Origin: Rheinheimera baltica DSM 14885
GTDB taxonomy: Bacteria > Pseudomonadota > Gammaproteobacteria > Enterobacterales > Alteromonadaceae
Length of the DNA stretch: 64,000 nucleotides
Direction: 5' to 3'
Assembly (NCBI RefSeq): GCF_000425345.1
Contig: NZ_AUDG01000004.1
Span: 1 to 64,000, forward strand
The notes below the pieces were generated by a model that saw only the letters and a program-made list of their open reading frames with translations, was not told the origin of the DNA and ran no database searches. The number at the start of each line of letters is the position of its first letter. Position 1 is the stretch's first letter. The translations under genes were made by a program, and so were the position numbers. Below, piece by piece: positions 53,835 through 64,000 of this stretch.

Positions 53835-54652
53835 TGGCGACTTATGTAATCGGCGACCTGCAAGGCTGTTATGACGCGTTACAACGATTGCTTTGCCATG
53901 TCAATTACCAACCTGAGCATGATAAGTTATGGTTTTGTGGAGATCTGGTTGCCAGAGGCCCACAGTCTTTGCAATGCTTACAGTTTGTTAAAAGCTTGGG
54001 GGAAGCAGCTGTTACAGTACTTGGTAACCACGATTTACATCTTTTAGCCTGCTACTATGGCGTGAGCGAGATAAAAAAGCAGGACTTACTACAGCCAGTA
54101 TTCGAAAGCCCAGAGCTAGAAAGTATCGTTAATTGGCTGCGCCAGCAACCGTTATTGCATGTCAGCGCAGACCAACGTTTTATGATGGTGCATGCTGGGC
54201 TTGCGCCTGCATGGTCGCTCCAGCAAGCTATAACAATGACACAGGAAGTTCAAACACAACTCAAGACGGATCCGTTGCCAATATTACAAAATATGTATGG
54301 TAATAAACCGGAACATTTTCACGATGCAACTACGGAGCAACTGCGATGGCGCTTCACAATTAACAGTTGTACACGTATTCGATTCTGTCGCCAAGACGGT
54401 TCTTTAGAACTTAAAGAGAAAGGACACCCGCGTAACCAGGAGCAACTCGTACCTTGGTATGAGTTTTGGCGCAATAAACTGCAAGCTGAACTATTTTTTG
54501 GCCACTGGGCAGCGTTAAACGGGTATAGTCCTATTATCAATATACATGCGCTTGATACTGGCTGTATTTGGGGAAATGCACTTACTGCATACTGCATTGA
54601 GACTCAACAGCGTTATAGTGTGGCAGGTTTAGCGCGGACGCGGTATATTTAA
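53834..54652 (+). CDS. apaH: Symmetrical bis(5'-nucleosyl)-tetraphosphatase ApaH
   Basis: A 272-residue metallophosphatase that cleaves Ap4A. Motifs are GDLQGCYDAL, CGDLVARGPQS, LGNHDLHLLA and VHAGLAPAW. ApaH also removes NpnN caps from RNA in E. coli. It overlaps apaG by one base and is the last gene of the operon. Confidence 0.95.
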   Translation: MATYVIGDLQGCYDALQRLLCHVNYQPEHDKLWFCGDLVARGPQSLQCLQFVKSLGEAAVTVLGNHDLHLLACYYGVSEIKKQDLLQPVFESPELESIVNWLRQQPLLHVSADQRFMMVHAGLAPAWSLQQAITMTQEVQTQLKTDPLPILQNMYGNKPEHFHDATTEQLRWRFTINSCTRIRFCRQDGSLELKEKGHPRNQEQLVPWYEFWRNKLQAELFFGHWAALNGYSPIINIHALDTGCIWGNALTAYCIETQQRYSVAGLARTRYI

Positions 54653-54726
54653 CATCATCATCCAAACTTGTTCAGTGTAGACAGTTGAACTAGGTCATTA
54701 TTCAACACCACAATATGGGAGTTATT

Positions 54727-56739
54727 ATGAAGTTAACCGTTGCATTGCGGGTCATTGGTGGCTTTGGCATCATCGCGTTACTCCTGCTGATTATCGGCGG
54801 CACAGCTTATGTCAGCTTGAACAATATCAGTAGTTCCACTGCTGAAGTTAATAAGGTGTCTATACCAGCACTCGAAAATAGTGCAGCAATGCAAAGCGAG
54901 TTTGTTGTGATGAGCAAGCTTAGCTTGCAGGCATTTAATGCAACATCGTTGTCTGAGATTGCTGCTTTTAGGCAGCGCTTTAATGATGAACAACAGTTGT
55001 ATAAGCAAGCATCTGAGCGTTTAATGAATGCCGTGCAGCAGGAGGCTACATTAAAATCTGCAGCAGCTTCGGTCGAAAAGTCCTATGCTAACTTTACACC
55101 TGTGACGACTCAATTGTTCGAACAGCTGGAAAATAACCTGCGGTTGCGCGACGCCATTGATAAGAAAATGGAAGAGTTGGAAACACAGGCCGACGATATG
55201 GCATCGCTGGTGCTGGATTTTACCGACATTCGTGATGTTAAACGCCGCTTTCCTGATTCACTTCAGGCAGCCGCGAGTATTGAGACAGGCATTAACACCC
55301 TTGTAAGTAATGTCGTTGATTTGAATCGAACCTTGTCCCGCTCCACGGCGACTACCATTAGCAATGAAATTGCATTCCGGTTGAAAGATTTAAACGATCA
55401 GTTTGCCCTTATGCAAACGGAAACTTCCGGCCAGGTTAACTTGGTAAGTGATTTAGAAGAAAAAATAGCTGAGATTAATGGTTTGCTAGGTGGTAACAAC
55501 AGTATCCCGGCATTAAAGCAGAAACGGTTACAAAGTACTGATGATGCAACCAATTTGCTAGCGTCTGCTGAGGAGCAAACTGCCAGTGCGATGAAGAGCT
55601 TAGCTGGATTGTTAAATCAGGCCAGTCACGCAGCAGAAGTTATTCAGAATGATTCAACGTCGCAAGTTTCTAATGCAATAACCTTAATTTTTGTTGTGGT
55701 ATTAGCATCGATCCTACTGGCCATTTTTATTGCCACAGTGACAGTGCGCAGCATTTCAATTCCGTTGGCGAAAGTGAATCAGATACTTGGTGTTGTTGCA
55801 TCGGGTGACATGACACAGAAACTTGATGACAGCGCACAGGATGAGTTTGGTGATTTGGCCCGTAACTGCAATAAAGTTATTGCGAACTTACAACAGCTAA
55901 TTCAGGGTATCATTTCGCGCTCTACTCAATTAGCGGCAGCTTCTGAACAAACCTCAGCAATTACAGTGCAAACTACTCAAGCTATCCGAGAGCAGAAATC
56001 TCAAGTAACTCAAGCCGCTACTGCCACTACAGAAATGAGTAGCACAGCGCAAGGTGTATTGCAAAGTGCTAACGATGCTGTAGCTGAAATTAAAAACGCT
56101 GACAATGAAGCTGAGCGTGTTAAAGGTATTTCGGTTGAGAATAAAAATATTATCCTTCAGCTTTCACATGAAGTTGAACAAGCATCGGTGGTGATCAACA
56201 AACTGCACAAAGACAGTGCCTCTATCGGCAGTATACTTGACGTTATCCGCGGTATCGCCGAGCAAACTAACTTGTTGGCACTAAACGCTGCGATTGAAGC
56301 CGCCAGAGCCGGGGAACAAGGTCGCGGTTTCGCGGTAGTTGCTGATGAAGTTCGCTCGCTCGCCAGTAAAACACAGGCGTCAACTCAAGAAATACAAGCC
56401 ATGATCCAAGTGCTGCAAAGTGGTGCTCACGCTGCAGTAGAAGCGATGAATAAAGGTAAAAAGCAAGCTGAAAACTGTGTAGAGAAAACTGAAATTGCAA
56501 CAAAAGCACTGGATTCTATTACGCATGCTGTGCACTTGGCGCATGATATGAGTGAACAGATTTCTGACGCTGCAAAAGAGCAAAATCAAGTATCACATGA
56601 GATTAGTAAATTACTTGGATCTATTGTATCTATTGCTGAAGAAACAGCCTCAGGCGCAGAGCAAACATCAGAGTCAAGCCATGAAGTTGCACGCTTGGCA
56701 GAAGAGCTACGCGTATCAGTAGAGCAATTTAAAGTGTAA
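54727..56739 (+). CDS. Methyl-accepting chemotaxis protein
   Basis: A 670-residue chemoreceptor. It has a first membrane helix (about 8-30), a long helical periplasmic ligand domain (about 35-310), a second helix (about 318-342) and a HAMP domain (about 343-395). The conserved signalling hairpin contains [20 protein letters not shown] and [18 protein letters not shown] 54727 has GGGAG 5 bp upstream. No C-terminal NWETF-type pentapeptide is present. The ligand is unknown. A terminator follows. Confidence 0.93.
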   Translation: MKLTVALRVIGGFGIIALLLLIIGGTAYVSLNNISSSTAEVNKVSIPALENSAAMQSEFVVMSKLSLQAFNATSLSEIAAFRQRFNDEQQLYKQASERLMNAVQQEATLKSAAASVEKSYANFTPVTTQLFEQLENNLRLRDAIDKKMEELETQADDMASLVLDFTDIRDVKRRFPDSLQAAASIETGINTLVSNVVDLNRTLSRSTATTISNEIAFRLKDLNDQFALMQTETSGQVNLVSDLEEKIAEINGLLGGNNSIPALKQKRLQSTDDATNLLASAEEQTASAMKSLAGLLNQASHAAEVIQNDSTSQVSNAITLIFVVVLASILLAIFIATVTVRSISIPLAKVNQILGVVASGDMTQKLDDSAQDEFGDLARNCNKVIANLQQLIQGIISRSTQLAAASEQTSAITVQTTQAIREQKSQVTQAATATTEMSSTAQGVLQSANDAVAEIKNADNEAERVKGISVENKNIILQLSHEVEQASVVINKLHKDSASIGSILDVIRGIAEQTNLLALNAAIEAARAGEQGRGFAVVADEVRSLASKTQASTQEIQAMIQVLQSGAHAAVEAMNKGKKQAENCVEKTEIATKALDSITHAVHLAHDMSEQISDAAKEQNQVSHEISKLLGSIVSIAEETASGAEQTSESSHEVARLAEELRVSVEQFKV

Positions 56740-56754
56740 CTGGCTATGAGTTTA

Positions 56755-56784
56755 TAAAAAAACCGCCAAATGGCGGTTTTTTTT
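56755..56784 (+). terminator. Rho-independent terminator after the chemoreceptor gene
   Basis: The stem AACCGCCA-AA-TGGCGGTT is followed by eight T's and preceded by A's, so it may also serve the convergent DUF3718 gene. Confidence 0.9.
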
Positions 56785-56792
56785 AGTAGTTA

Positions 56793-57173
56793 TTAATCGC
56801 CATCACCGGCGCGACTTTTTAATACCGCCAATAACGGCGAGGCAGAAAATCCATTAGACTCAGCCCAGTCAATATCGCCAGAACCTGATATAGATGAGCC
56901 TGGCAACTGTTTTACGATAAATTCACCTACATCCACCGCTTCTTTTTTGAACGCATAGCGAATCATACTTTCACCATCGCATACAACACCGTCATAAATA
57001 TTACGTAAACGAAGACGATAGTCACTCAGTACCTTACGTAAACGACTTTTATCATCTGCCGCAACATAATCACATATAGAAGCAGCTAATTGATCATCGG
57101 CTACCGCAACCGGGGCTGTTAATAGTGATAATGTAACTGCAGCACCGCAAAACAAAGTTGGCAATAATCTCAT
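56793..57173 (-). CDS. DUF3718-family exported protein
   Basis: A 126-residue protein with a signal peptide (ending PVAVADD) and the DUF3718 pattern ICDYVAADDKSRLRKVL, then RLRNIYDGVVCDGESMIRYA, including two cysteines likely to pair. Function is unknown. Families of this type are typical of Alteromonadales. Confidence 0.8.
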   Translation of the reverse strand: MRLLPTLFCGAAVTLSLLTAPVAVADDQLAASICDYVAADDKSRLRKVLSDYRLRLRNIYDGVVCDGESMIRYAFKKEAVDVGEFIVKQLPGSSISGSGDIDWAESNGFSASPLLAVLKSRAGDGD

Positions 57174-57246
57174 TTACTACTCCTCACTAAATATGACTTA
57201 AATCATCTTATCAACATGTATCTGCCTGTGCAAACTCATGACGCAA

Positions 57247-57744
57247 TTAGTCTAGTCGTTGTAACGTTATAAAGCGACAGTGATAAGGATTCGTTGTATC
57301 AGCCTTATGCTCAGATTCTGCTGTTACCTGCCAAGAGGCAGCATGGTCAGCCTGATAATCTGGAAAATAAGCATCGCCATCTGTCTCAAGATCAATTTTA
57401 GTCAGATACAGACGCTTCGCCAGTGGTAAACATTGATGGTAAATCTGCGCACCACCAATAATCATGATTTCAGCCTGCTCCTGTAACAAAACAAATGCTT
57501 GCTCGAGACTCGTCACCCATTCTGCGCCTTGGTTTTGCTCCGGTTGCTGCCGGCTGATAACAATATTACGACGGCCTGGTAGAACACGACCGATAGATTC
57601 AAAGGTTTTTCGCCCCATGACGACAGGCTTACCCATTGTCACTTGCTTAAAATGCTTGAGATCTGCCGGCAAATGCCAAGGCATTTGGTTATCTTTGCCA
57701 ATGACCCTGTTAGCAGCCATCGCGGCAACCATTGAAATAATCAT
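57247..57744 (-). CDS. folA: Dihydrofolate reductase
   Basis: A 165-residue enzyme producing tetrahydrofolate. Motifs are MVAAMAANRVIGKDNQMPWHLPADL (as two adjoining segments), then VVMGRKTFESIGRVLPGR and IMIIGGAQIYHQCLP. It begins 11 bp after the obgE stop, so the two are probably co-transcribed. In enterics folA lies next to apaH; here an MCP and a DUF3718 gene separate them and folA is inverted. Confidence 0.95.
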   Translation of the reverse strand: MIISMVAAMAANRVIGKDNQMPWHLPADLKHFKQVTMGKPVVMGRKTFESIGRVLPGRRNIVISRQQPEQNQGAEWVTSLEQAFVLLQEQAEIMIIGGAQIYHQCLPLAKRLYLTKIDLETDGDAYFPDYQADHAASWQVTAESEHKADTTNPYHCRFITLQRLD

Positions 57745-57755
57745 AAAGAGTTATC

Positions 57756-58955
<1,200 letters not shown>

Positions 58956-59035
58956 CTAACTGGCGATAAGTATAACTTAGGTTACTGAAAGGTGTTGAAA
59001 AATCACGATTTGACATGTCAACGACACCTTATTTA

Positions 59036-59063
59036 ATAAAAAACCCCGCACCAGGCGGGGTTT
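59036..59063 (-). terminator. Rho-independent terminator after rpmA
   Basis: On the minus strand AAACCCCGC pairs with GCGGGGTTT across a 5-nt loop, followed by T's. It separates rplU-rpmA from obgE. Confidence 0.88.
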
Positions 59064-59080
59064 CTTCGAAGTTTTTCAGC

Positions 59081-59338
59081 TTACTCGCTGACGATGCTTA
59101 CAAACTTACGGTTGTACTCACCTTTAACTTCAAATTTCACTTTACCTTCAGTTAAAGCGAATAAAGTATGGTCTTTACCGATACCAACGTTAGTGCCGGC
59201 GTGGAACTTAGTACCACGCTGACGCACGATGATGCTACCAGCTAAAACTGATTCGCCACCAAAACGCTTAACACCTAAGCGTTTAGCTTCTGAATCGCGA
59301 CCGTTACGAGTGCTACCTACACCTTTCTTACTTGCCAT
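59081..59338 (-). CDS. rpmA: 50S ribosomal protein L27
   Basis: The 85-residue bL27 starts [20 protein letters not shown] and contains [17 protein letters not shown]. The N-terminal tail reaches the peptidyl-transferase centre. It follows rplU by 15 bp in a two-gene operon. Confidence 0.97.
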   Translation of the reverse strand: MASKKGVGSTRNGRDSEAKRLGVKRFGGESVLAGSIIVRQRGTKFHAGTNVGIGKDHTLFALTEGKVKFEVKGEYNRKFVSIVSE

Positions 59339-59353
59339 GTGTCGATACTCCTG

Positions 59354-59662
59354 TTACGCGCTGATGCTGGTAATTTTCACTTCAGTGAACCACTGGCGGT
59401 GGCCCATCTGCTTACGTGAATGCTTACGACGACGGAATTTAACGATTTTAAGCTTATCGCCACGGCCATGATTGACCACTTCCGCTACTACTTTACCACC
59501 TTCAACTAAAGGTGCACCAATACTGATGTCTTCGCCATTAGCGACCATCAATGGTGTAAATTCGATTGTTGCGCCGGTTTCTAAGTCTAATTTTTCAAGA
59601 CGTAGAGTTTGACCTTCCGTCACACGGTGCTGTTTGCCACCACTTTGGAAAACCGCGTACAT
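59354..59662 (-). CDS. rplU: 50S ribosomal protein L21
   Basis: The 102-residue bL21 starts [18 protein letters not shown] and contains [16 protein letters not shown] near the C-terminus. The start at 59662 is fixed by family alignment; the frame extends seven codons further upstream. It is divergent from ispB, as in most gammaproteobacteria. Confidence 0.97.
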   Translation of the reverse strand: MYAVFQSGGKQHRVTEGQTLRLEKLDLETGATIEFTPLMVANGEDISIGAPLVEGGKVVAEVVNHGRGDKLKIVKFRRRKHSRKQMGHRQWFTEVKITSISA

Positions 59663-59871
59663 AGTTAACTCCGTACAAAGCACGCCTACGCTTTTTAAGG
59701 GGCGTGTTAATTCAATTCACAGGGCGCGAATTGTACGCAATTTCCCCTACCCCCGCAAGTAGAAATATAAAAAAGATCATTGATGCAATAAAAGGATCCG
59801 GTTTTACTTTGGGAGTGCCTCACCGATGGTGTAGAATTAGCGGCATTCTAAGGTTTAAGCAGTTGTTTTTC

Positions 59872-60843
59872 ATGACGCTCGAACAAATTCAGCAGCTATC
59901 TTCTGCCGATATGGCTGCGGTAAATAAACATATTTTCTCACAGTTGAACTCTGACGTAGCGCTAATCAATCAGTTGGGCATTTATATCGTTAACAGTGGA
60001 GGCAAACGCTTGCGGCCACTCCTGGCGGTGCTGGCAGCCAGAGCACTGGGATATGAAGGCAATGCTCACATTAGCGTTGCCGCTATTATTGAGTTTATCC
60101 ACACCTCAACTCTGCTCCATGACGACGTAGTGGATGAGTCTACCTTACGTCGAGGTAAGCAAACAGCCAATGCCGTGTTTGGTAATCAGGCCAGTGTATT
60201 GGTAGGTGACTTTCTATATAGCCGCTCTTTTCAGATGATGGTATCGCTAAACAATATGCAAATCATGCACATTTTGGCTGATGCCACCAATGTTATTGCC
60301 GAAGGTGAAGTACTTCAGTTGATGAATGTCAATGATCCAGACACAACAGAGCAAAGCTACATGCAGGTTATTTACTGCAAAACCGCTAAGCTATTTGAAG
60401 CCGCCACCCAACTTGCCGCTATTATTACCCAACAACCTGAAGCTATCGTGAATAGCATGAAATTATACGGTATGCATCTGGGCACTGCGTTTCAGTTAAT
60501 CGATGACGTATTAGATTATCAAGCTGATGCAGCAGAACTTGGCAAGAATATCGGCGATGATTTAGCAGAAGGCAAACCTACCTTGCCGCTGATACATGCT
60601 TTAAAGCATGGCACGGCAGCGCAAAAAGCCCTTATTAATGAAGCTATAGTAGAAGGTAACGGCATGCAGCATCTTGATGCTATTATGGCCGCATTACATG
60701 AAACTAACGCCTTTAGCTACACGCGTAAACTGGCAGAAGCCGAAGCTGAAAAAGCACGTAATGCGATATCTGAATTGCCCGAGTCACAATATAAGCAAGC
60801 GCTCCTCGCACTTGCTGACATCGCGGTATCGCGCAATCATTAA
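59872..60843 (+). CDS. ispB: Octaprenyl diphosphate synthase
   Basis: A 323-residue trans-prenyltransferase making the ubiquinone side chain. The first aspartate-rich motif is HDDVVDESTLRRG and the second LIDDVLDYQAD. The start at 59872 (MTLEQIQQL) fits family length, although its ribosome site is weak; the frame is open further upstream without homology. Confidence 0.94.
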   Translation: MTLEQIQQLSSADMAAVNKHIFSQLNSDVALINQLGIYIVNSGGKRLRPLLAVLAARALGYEGNAHISVAAIIEFIHTSTLLHDDVVDESTLRRGKQTANAVFGNQASVLVGDFLYSRSFQMMVSLNNMQIMHILADATNVIAEGEVLQLMNVNDPDTTEQSYMQVIYCKTAKLFEAATQLAAIITQQPEAIVNSMKLYGMHLGTAFQLIDDVLDYQADAAELGKNIGDDLAEGKPTLPLIHALKHGTAAQKALINEAIVEGNGMQHLDAIMAALHETNAFSYTRKLAEAEAEKARNAISELPESQYKQALLALADIAVSRNH

Positions 60844-60870
60844 AACCTCTGTTGTATATTACCAAAATTA

Positions 60871-60895
60871 AAAAAGGCGCCTAGGCGCCTTTTTT
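60871..60895. terminator. Bidirectional terminator between ispB and mdh
   Basis: A perfect stem AAAAAGGCGCC-TA-GGCGCCTTTTT between convergent genes, with T-runs in both directions. Confidence 0.92.
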
Positions 60896-60910
60896 AATTT
60901 AAAGCATAAC

Positions 60911-61849
60911 TTAGTTATTCTTTACAAACTCTTCACCTAACGTGATATCGGCTTTTAAAGTGTCGAGCATATCAGCCATCGCTTTTTGCTCAAACGCACT
61001 TAACGTACCAATGGGCAGTAACGCTTCGACACCATTTTTGCCCAAAGTAATAGGTTGAGCAAAGAAACGTGCATGCTCACCGTCACCTTCTACATAAGCA
61101 TATTCAGTAACTGCTTCGCCCTGTAAACCTCGGATTAACGATATACAAAAACGTGCAGCTGCCTGTCCCATTGATAAGGTTGCAGATCCGCCACCCGCCT
61201 TCGCTTCTACTACTTCAGTTCCTGCATTTTGAATACGGTGAGTCAGCGATGCTACTTCTTCATCACTAAAGCTAACGCCAGCGATTTGAGAAAGTAAAGG
61301 TAGGATTGTCGTACCACTGTGACCGCCAATTACAGGTACTGCAACTTCTGTTGGGTTTTTGCCTTTTAATTCACCAACAAAAGTTTCAGCGCGGATCACA
61401 TCAAGCGTGGTCACACCGAATAAACGGCGTGCATCATAAGTACCGGCTTTTTTGAATACATCGGCCGCAATGGCTACTGTGGTATTTACCGGGTTAGTAA
61501 TAATACCCACCAAGGCTTTAGGACACTGCTGTACTATGGCTTCTGCTAATGTTTTTACAACGCCAGCATTGATATTAAATAAATCTGAACGATCCATACC
61601 CGGCTTACGTGGCATACCAGCTGGGATCATTACTACATCAGCCCCTGCCAGCGCAGTATGCAAATCTTCTTTACCATAGCCGGTTACTTTGACAGCAGTA
61701 GGGATATGACTTAAATCAACCGCAACACCCGGCGTGACAGGCGCCAGATCGTATAACGCTAAATCTGTGCCCGCAGGTAAGTCTAATTTCAGCAATAACG
61801 ATAATGCCTGACCAATACCACCGGCGGCACCTAAAACGGCAACTTTCAT
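60911..61849 (-). CDS. mdh: Malate dehydrogenase
   Basis: A 312-residue NAD-dependent TCA-cycle enzyme of the proteobacterial/mitochondrial type. It shows [15 protein letters not shown], the substrate arginines in [13 protein letters not shown], Arg in [12 protein letters not shown] and catalytic His in [15 protein letters not shown] 61849 has an AGGAA site. It is divergent from argR, a conserved arrangement. Confidence 0.97.
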   Translation of the reverse strand: MKVAVLGAAGGIGQALSLLLKLDLPAGTDLALYDLAPVTPGVAVDLSHIPTAVKVTGYGKEDLHTALAGADVVMIPAGMPRKPGMDRSDLFNINAGVVKTLAEAIVQQCPKALVGIITNPVNTTVAIAADVFKKAGTYDARRLFGVTTLDVIRAETFVGELKGKNPTEVAVPVIGGHSGTTILPLLSQIAGVSFSDEEVASLTHRIQNAGTEVVEAKAGGGSATLSMGQAAARFCISLIRGLQGEAVTEYAYVEGDGEHARFFAQPITLGKNGVEALLPIGTLSAFEQKAMADMLDTLKADITLGEEFVKNN

Positions 61850-61942
61850 GATTATTTCCTTCGATAACGGTTGAATGAAAAACGCGCCAACAATACTGAA
61901 ACCGCGCAGAAAATACAAATAGGTTAAGCCTAAAGTCTAAGC

Positions 61943-62006
61943 ATTTTAGCGAATTTTAGTGTAGTTTACTTCACAAAGTGTAGCGAACAGTGAACTTTGC
62001 TAAAAT
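61943..62006. promoter_or_regulatory. Putative divergent mdh/argR promoter region with inverted repeat
   Basis: ATTTTAGC (61943-61950) and GCTAAAAT (61999-62006) form a perfect inverted repeat, each giving a TAAAAT -10-like element, for mdh and argR respectively. GTGTAG and AGCGAA each occur twice between them. No convincing ARG box is visible. The promoter role is inferred. Confidence 0.35.
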
Positions 62007-62038
62007 AGAAGCATTAAATAAACAGGTATAGGCGTAGC

Positions 62039-62506
62039 ATGACCAAACAAGCGAAACAAGAAGCATTAATCCAAGCGTTTAAAGCCCTATTGAAAACAGA
62101 AAACTTTGGCTCGCAAGGCGAAATAGTCGATGCGCTTAAAAATGAGAGCTTTGATAATATTAGTCAGTCGAAAGTCTCTCGCATGTTAAGCAAGTATGGT
62201 GCGGTTCGTACCCGTAATGCTCGACAAGAAATGGTTTATACCTTGCCACCGGAACTTGGTATTCCGACGACTAAAAGCCCTCTACGTCAATTAGTGCTTG
62301 ATATTGAACACAACGATGTGATGATTATTATCCGCACTAGCCCTGGCGCGGCGCAGTTAATTGCTCGCTTACTCGACTCTGTTGGGAAAGCAGAAGGTGT
62401 GCTTGGTACCATTGCTGGAGACGATACCATTTTTATCGCGCCCATCAGCATCAAAAATATTGATTTCACGCTGAAGAAAGTGACAGAGCTATTTGAAAAA
62501 GTTTAG
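62039..62506 (+). CDS. argR: Arginine repressor ArgR
   Basis: A 155-residue regulator with an N-terminal winged helix (about 1-75; [27 protein letters not shown]) and a C-terminal arginine-binding hexamerisation domain with [13 protein letters not shown]. It represses arginine biosynthesis when arginine is bound. Confidence 0.96.
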   Translation: MTKQAKQEALIQAFKALLKTENFGSQGEIVDALKNESFDNISQSKVSRMLSKYGAVRTRNARQEMVYTLPPELGIPTTKSPLRQLVLDIEHNDVMIIIRTSPGAAQLIARLLDSVGKAEGVLGTIAGDDTIFIAPISIKNIDFTLKKVTELFEKV

Positions 62507-62519
62507 TCATCCAATGTGT

Positions 62520-63440
62520 TTAGTCTTTAGCTGATTGCTCAAGAAAGCTGATAGACGGTGCAAAAAAGGCAGCGCTTAATTCAACACGGTGATAATTCAG
62601 AAGTAAGTCAGGCCCCTTTGCATTTTCAGACAGTCCCAAACGTTGATGCAATCTCAATTTTAATGCTTCTGAAGTAGCGGCAAAATTAAGCTGAATGACA
62701 CCTTGGCGCTGCAACTGATAAAACGGCATACTTTGTATCAATACTGTCGCTGCAGCGTTTAAATTTTGTATTGTAGCAAGATGACTACAAGGCAACTGCT
62801 GTATATTAGCTAAAGCTTTACCTGACACTTTGTCATAACCCATAATTTCTTCTTGTTCAGCTTGGCTCAACCGATGCCAAGCTGCCTGATCAAAACTTAA
62901 ATGTTGAAAATATACATAACTCCCACCCGAAAATATGGGCTGCTGTGCCACATCGACTAAGGCGACTTGTCGCTTTATTCTGTTAGCTGGATTGTAAGGC
63001 GTATCAATGAAGCCTGTAAAATTACGACCATCAAGGTAGCGAAAGCCCTGCAATTGCTCCTGTACTTCAACTAGTCCTTGGAACAGTTGCAAAATTTGCT
63101 GACAAGCTATAGTGATGACGTCCAGCCTATCTGCGCGTACAACGATGAGTAAATCTATTGGTACGGGTGATAAATTAAATTCATCAACGGCTAAATCTGG
63201 AAAAGCATCTAGCATTGCGGGCCTGGCGTTTGGATATAATGAGCTCCAGAAATTAGAGCCTATAGCAACAATCCCCGTTAGCATGGCTTCTGAAAAATGT
63301 TCGGATAATCGGTCGAGCAATTGCGAAATAAGCGGCAGCTTGTAACGTAGCAACTTCTCCTGCCCGTCAAGGGCATTTAGCAGCAAATAACTTGCATGCA
63401 AATTTGCTTCTGCACATATCCCCAGCTGCTCTCTGGCCAT
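62520..63440 (-). CDS. DyP-type peroxidase homologue lacking the distal arginine
   Basis: A 306-residue protein aligned by eye with YfeX-type dye-decolourising peroxidases. Matching segments are AIGSNFWSSL, the GFxDGTENP counterpart TGFIDTPYNP (Asp kept, Gly-Thr changed), GGSYVYFQHLSFDQAAW and the proximal-His region CSHLATIQNL. The catalytic distal Arg that follows (RQSLPYG in YfeX) is replaced in VLIQSMPFYQ. Haem may still bind, but normal peroxidase activity is doubtful. It lies beside the CsrB-like RNA, in divergent orientation. Confidence 0.75.
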   Translation of the reverse strand: MAREQLGICAEANLHASYLLLNALDGQEKLLRYKLPLISQLLDRLSEHFSEAMLTGIVAIGSNFWSSLYPNARPAMLDAFPDLAVDEFNLSPVPIDLLIVVRADRLDVITIACQQILQLFQGLVEVQEQLQGFRYLDGRNFTGFIDTPYNPANRIKRQVALVDVAQQPIFSGGSYVYFQHLSFDQAAWHRLSQAEQEEIMGYDKVSGKALANIQQLPCSHLATIQNLNAAATVLIQSMPFYQLQRQGVIQLNFAATSEALKLRLHQRLGLSENAKGPDLLLNYHRVELSAAFFAPSISFLEQSAKD

Positions 63441-63506
63441 ATTAATTCCCTTTTAACTGTAGGCTACTCGTTTTTTAACAAACGACATCCAGTATGCCGC
63501 CGATAT

Positions 63507-63524
63507 TGTGAGATATCTCTCACA
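63507..63524 (+). promoter_or_regulatory. GacA/UvrY-type binding palindrome upstream of the CsrB-like RNA
   Basis: The 18-bp TGTGAGATATCTCTCACA closely resembles the GacA/UvrY upstream activating sequence (TGTAAG-N6-CTTACA). It is centred about 180 bp before the predicted RNA start, a distance like that of E. coli csrB. Confidence 0.7.
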
Positions 63525-63695
63525 TTCGAGTGCGCTTAAACGCTATTTTACCGTTACCTCTGCAACGCCAAAAATAAGTATCTAACTGATTTTAATAACT
63601 ATATTTTGAATATAGTCATCTTTACAATAATATTACAGTGAACTTATTCAAAAAAATGGCTCCCGCACTAACACCGAAGAGTTCATAATTAACTC

Positions 63696-64000
63696 GTCAA
63701 AGGATAGACCCCCACAGCAGGATGCTAAGGGTGTTACTGCAGGATGCAGCGTTTTGCTAGGATAGCACAAGGATGTAAACTGGACACGCTCAGGATGAGT
63801 AAGCTTTTTTCAGATTCTTCACAGGCGCTGAAACTTGCATGGAAGGTTTAGGAATCTCTCAGGATGAGAGCGCATTATACGGATGATAATGCATATGGAT
63901 AGTAGGACAGGCAGGACGCTTTTGGAACACTCCAGGATGGAGCCAGGGATGACGTGCTAAGGACAGTATCGACAGGATGACGAAACAGGACCTTAGGTGG
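63696..64000 (+). ncRNA. csrB: CsrB/CsrC-like CsrA-sequestering RNA, 3' end outside the window
   Basis: From about 63696 to the end of the window I count 21 GGA trinucleotides in about 305 nt, at least seven as AGGATG. Many sit in small hairpin loops (CTCAGGATGAG, CTCTCAGGATGAGAG, CTCCAGGATGGAG, TGCAGGATGCA). This is the hallmark of CsrB RNAs, which bind many CsrA dimers and relieve translational repression. A CATAAT -10-like element (63684-63689) precedes, with a weak -35 as expected for an activated promoter. No protein frame fits. The terminator is not in the window, and the exact 5' end is an estimate. Confidence 0.88.

Noticed and set aside
63796-63820. Apparent terminator (GCTCAGGATGAGTAAGC plus T-run) inside the CsrB-like RNA
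   Set aside because: The stem is only three or four base pairs with the GGA in its loop, and GGA-bearing hairpins continue for another 180 nt.

Overview
The window is chromosomal DNA from a gammaproteobacterium. It most likely belongs to the Alteromonadales and resembles the Rheinheimera/Alishewanella/Arsukibacterium group. That placement is an inference from gene content: lptD-surA-pdxA-rsmA-apaG-apaH, divergent mdh/argR, rplU-rpmA next to ispB, RapA, DUF3718 and DUF3034 proteins, GlyGly-CTERM proteins and a CsrB-type RNA. No marker such as 16S rRNA is present.

Layout. 0-3.2 kb: the end of an IS10-group insertion sequence cuts an RND efflux pump gene after about 190 codons. Its adaptor lipoprotein gene and a divergent TetR regulator remain, with tandem operator-like palindromes at the adaptor promoter. 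3.3-13.5 kb: metabolic and envelope genes, namely an AraC regulator, a DMT exporter, a secreted CxxCH protein, a TPR-GGDEF diguanylate cyclase, a serine hydrolase, a periplasmic LigE-type DNA ligase, MtgA and a YihY/BrkB protein. 13.5-17.6 kb: an A+T-richer segment with a large secreted M6 metalloprotease carrying a GlyGly-CTERM sorting tail, and a small lipoprotein. 17.8-20.4 kb: two copies of a GGGTCAG hairpin repeat flank a periplasmic cyclophilin. They are followed by three small minus-strand genes separated by attC-like sites, which is a cluster of integron cassettes with no integrase in the window.

20.4-40.7 kb: a FAN1-like nuclease fused to a DEDDh exonuclease downstream of a YrbG exchanger; MtfA; a TerB-like protein; an ABC-2 exporter pair; a tightly overlapping operon of GGDEF/EAL protein, DUF3034 barrel and truncated-haemoglobin lipoprotein; a D-2-hydroxyacid dehydrogenase; a TPR protein with a decayed GGDEF domain; a pseudouridine synthase; an anchored surface protein plus transglutaminase-like protein; an output-less sensor; and a PIN-PhoH protein.

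40.9-63.4 kb is mostly conserved core: rapA-rluA, an OmpA-family porin, a DUF3530 protein, djlA, the lptD-surA-pdxA-rsmA-apaG-apaH operon, a chemoreceptor, a DUF3718 protein, obgE-folA, rplU-rpmA, ispB, mdh, argR, and a DyP-type peroxidase homologue that has lost its distal arginine. The window ends inside a CsrB-like RNA with 21 GGA motifs in about 305 nt, preceded by a GacA/UvrY-type palindrome.

Taken together, the accessory interest lies in c-di-GMP and Csr/Gac post-transcriptional control, mobile-element traces, and small surface and secreted proteins set among housekeeping operons.
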